Below, in pieces: positions 62,950-64,000 of a stretch of DNA of 64,000 bases. The notes below the pieces were generated by a model. That model ran no database searches, was not told the origin of the DNA, and saw nothing but the letters and a program-made list of their open reading frames with translations. The first letter of the stretch is position 1. The number at the start of each line of letters is the position of its first letter. The DNA is taken from assembly GCA_047967505.1 (NCBI GenBank), contig CM106539.1; one strand, 5' to 3'. Made by a program: the position numbers and the translations under genes. The DNA is from Dipteris shenzhenensis (Eukaryota; Polypodiophyta; Polypodiopsida; Gleicheniales).

Positions 62950-63965
62950 TTTACTTGGGGTGGGATGTCAAAGTACCCCATACCTGAAGGGATACATAAG
63001 ATTTTTAAAACTATTGCTTTAGACGTGGTGTGAACCCATAGGCTAGCTTGATGGCCCTTTCAAGTCTCCACGACTCTCCAATATAGTAACATATCAAAGC
63101 CCAATTCGCGTAGATGGTAGTTGAAGCTGTTTTGGTGTAAACTACAGATGGTAATGGACTGTTGTAGTATTAGATAAACAGTCCCTTGAGCCCATTCCTT
63201 CATAACCAGGAGGATATTTTTGGTTTTTAGTATAAGGGTTTTTGTGAGATAGTAGTTAAGTTTTGAAATCGTTAGTCACATTGCTAGTTTTGTCACCAAG
63301 CGCATGATTATAGAAAGCAGCTCCAGTCTCCGACCACCACTTTCGACGTTATTATGAGTGGCGTAAGGTAGGCCTAAGGTATTGCATATTGCATTAACGC
63401 ATCTTCTTGATCCTTGCAAAAGAATCACTCCTATCATACTTGAGGTTGGAGCCTAGAGCCATTTATGCAATGTGACTAGTGCCGAGAAGCCAAACGCTAA
63501 CTCCAGCCTTGGATGTGGCTTCCATGACCAGCTACTTCTCATAAGTGCTAGCCTTGGCCTTGCTCACTTAAAATCTCTCTCATGATAGTTGGAGCTTAGA
63601 GCCATTTAAGAAATGCAACTAATACTGAGGAGCTTTGGAATCCCACCTCTGTCCAACCTTCCATGACCAGCTAGTTCTCTTAAGTACTAGATTTGGCTGT
63701 CACATTTTTTACGACATCTTTTGAGATATCCTCACGTGGCTAAGAAGATCTTCTTCTATTGAAAGGATTACTTGAGGAAAATTATGACATGTTTGTTTTA
63801 TTCTTAGTGTTTATCTAGAGTTGGAGTGTTACAGTACCTCATACTTAAGGAATTCATAAGATTTTTTTTAACCTGGTGGTTAATGCTCAAAGGCTTAGCT
63901 CCAACTCATAGGCTAGCTGGCCCTTTCAAGTCACCATGACTCTCCACCATATTCAAGACATGTTG
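62950..63965. repeat. Pair of diverged direct repeats of about 140 bp
   Basis: 62950-63090 and 63830-63965 share TACCCCATACCTGAAGGGAT/TACCTCATACTTAAGGAATT, CATAAGATTTTT and GCCCTTTCAAGTC.CCA.GACTCTCCA. They could be ends of an old element, but no coding lies between. Confidence 0.55.
63440..63710. repeat. 143-bp tandem duplication
   Basis: TTGGAGCCTAGAGCCATTTA at 63446 and TTGGAGCTTAGAGCCATTTA at 63589 start two units that both contain TCCATGACCAGCTA.TTCTC and TAAGT.CTAG. Confidence 0.8.
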
Positions 63966-64000
63966 AAGTTATTCAAGTGGCTAGTACTTGAAGCTAGTTT

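Larger units (their letters stand above)
61765..64000 (+). other. Kinase 3' UTR and downstream flank
   Basis: The first part is presumably 3' UTR. CATTGCAG at about 61919-61926 could be an acceptor of a 3'-UTR intron, but this is unsupported. A (CT)n repeat lies at about 62319-62370. From 62880 to the end are local repeats and no coding signal. The polyadenylation site could not be fixed. Confidence 0.5.

Overview
This window is nuclear DNA of a land plant. One host gene can be recognised, on the + strand: a protein kinase of the STK16/NAK-like family, closest to the plant ATPK3-type members. Its five visible coding exons are small (125-220 bp) and run from 5458 to 61764. They are separated by introns of about 12.0, 2.5, 19.3 and 21.6 kb, and the 5' end of the gene lies left of the window. 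Such introns, filled with layered LTR elements and LINEs, fit a large-genome vascular plant such as a fern, lycophyte or conifer. I cannot name the species. No RNA genes, CRISPR arrays or prokaryotic features were seen.

Layout. Bases 1-5457 (upstream intron): opposed Ty3/gypsy fragments, a Copia gag and the 3' end of a LINE family called LINE-A here. Intron 5601-17611: a 0.5-0.6 kb diverged internal duplication, a gypsy remnant, and a 4.7 kb LINE (LINE-1) whose 5' region is packed with GTAC motifs. Intron 17756-20291: no recognisable element. Intron 20478-39784: LINE-A copies, then a nested pile in which a Copia fragment, a gypsy (Gyp-2, 5-bp target duplication TAAGT) and a further full-structure gypsy (Gyp-1, 6.6 kb) sit inside an older gypsy (Gyp-X). 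Intron 39910-61544: opposed LINE fragments, an internally deleted LINE (LINE-2), an ORF1p-like relic, an LTR element with only about 200 bp inside, a LINE-A endonuclease fragment, and a 7.2 kb LINE (LINE-3) with an intact 13-bp target duplication. 61765-64000 is 3' flank with local duplications.

How the parts relate. The kinase exons keep splice sites, reading frame and catalytic residues across more than 56 kb, so the gene looks functional despite the insertions. Nearly all transposon ORFs carry stops or frameshifts and are called pseudogenes; LINE-1 ORF1 is the main open exception. The most interesting features are: stop/start overlaps (TGATG and ATGA) between ORF1 and ORF2 in two LINEs; a GTAC-dense LINE 5' region resembling clustered SBP-box (SPL) or copper-response cores; two LINE derivatives that keep endonuclease but have lost reverse transcriptase; and an inverted block inside the 3' end of LINE-3. 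All homology calls come from reading motifs by eye; no database was searched.
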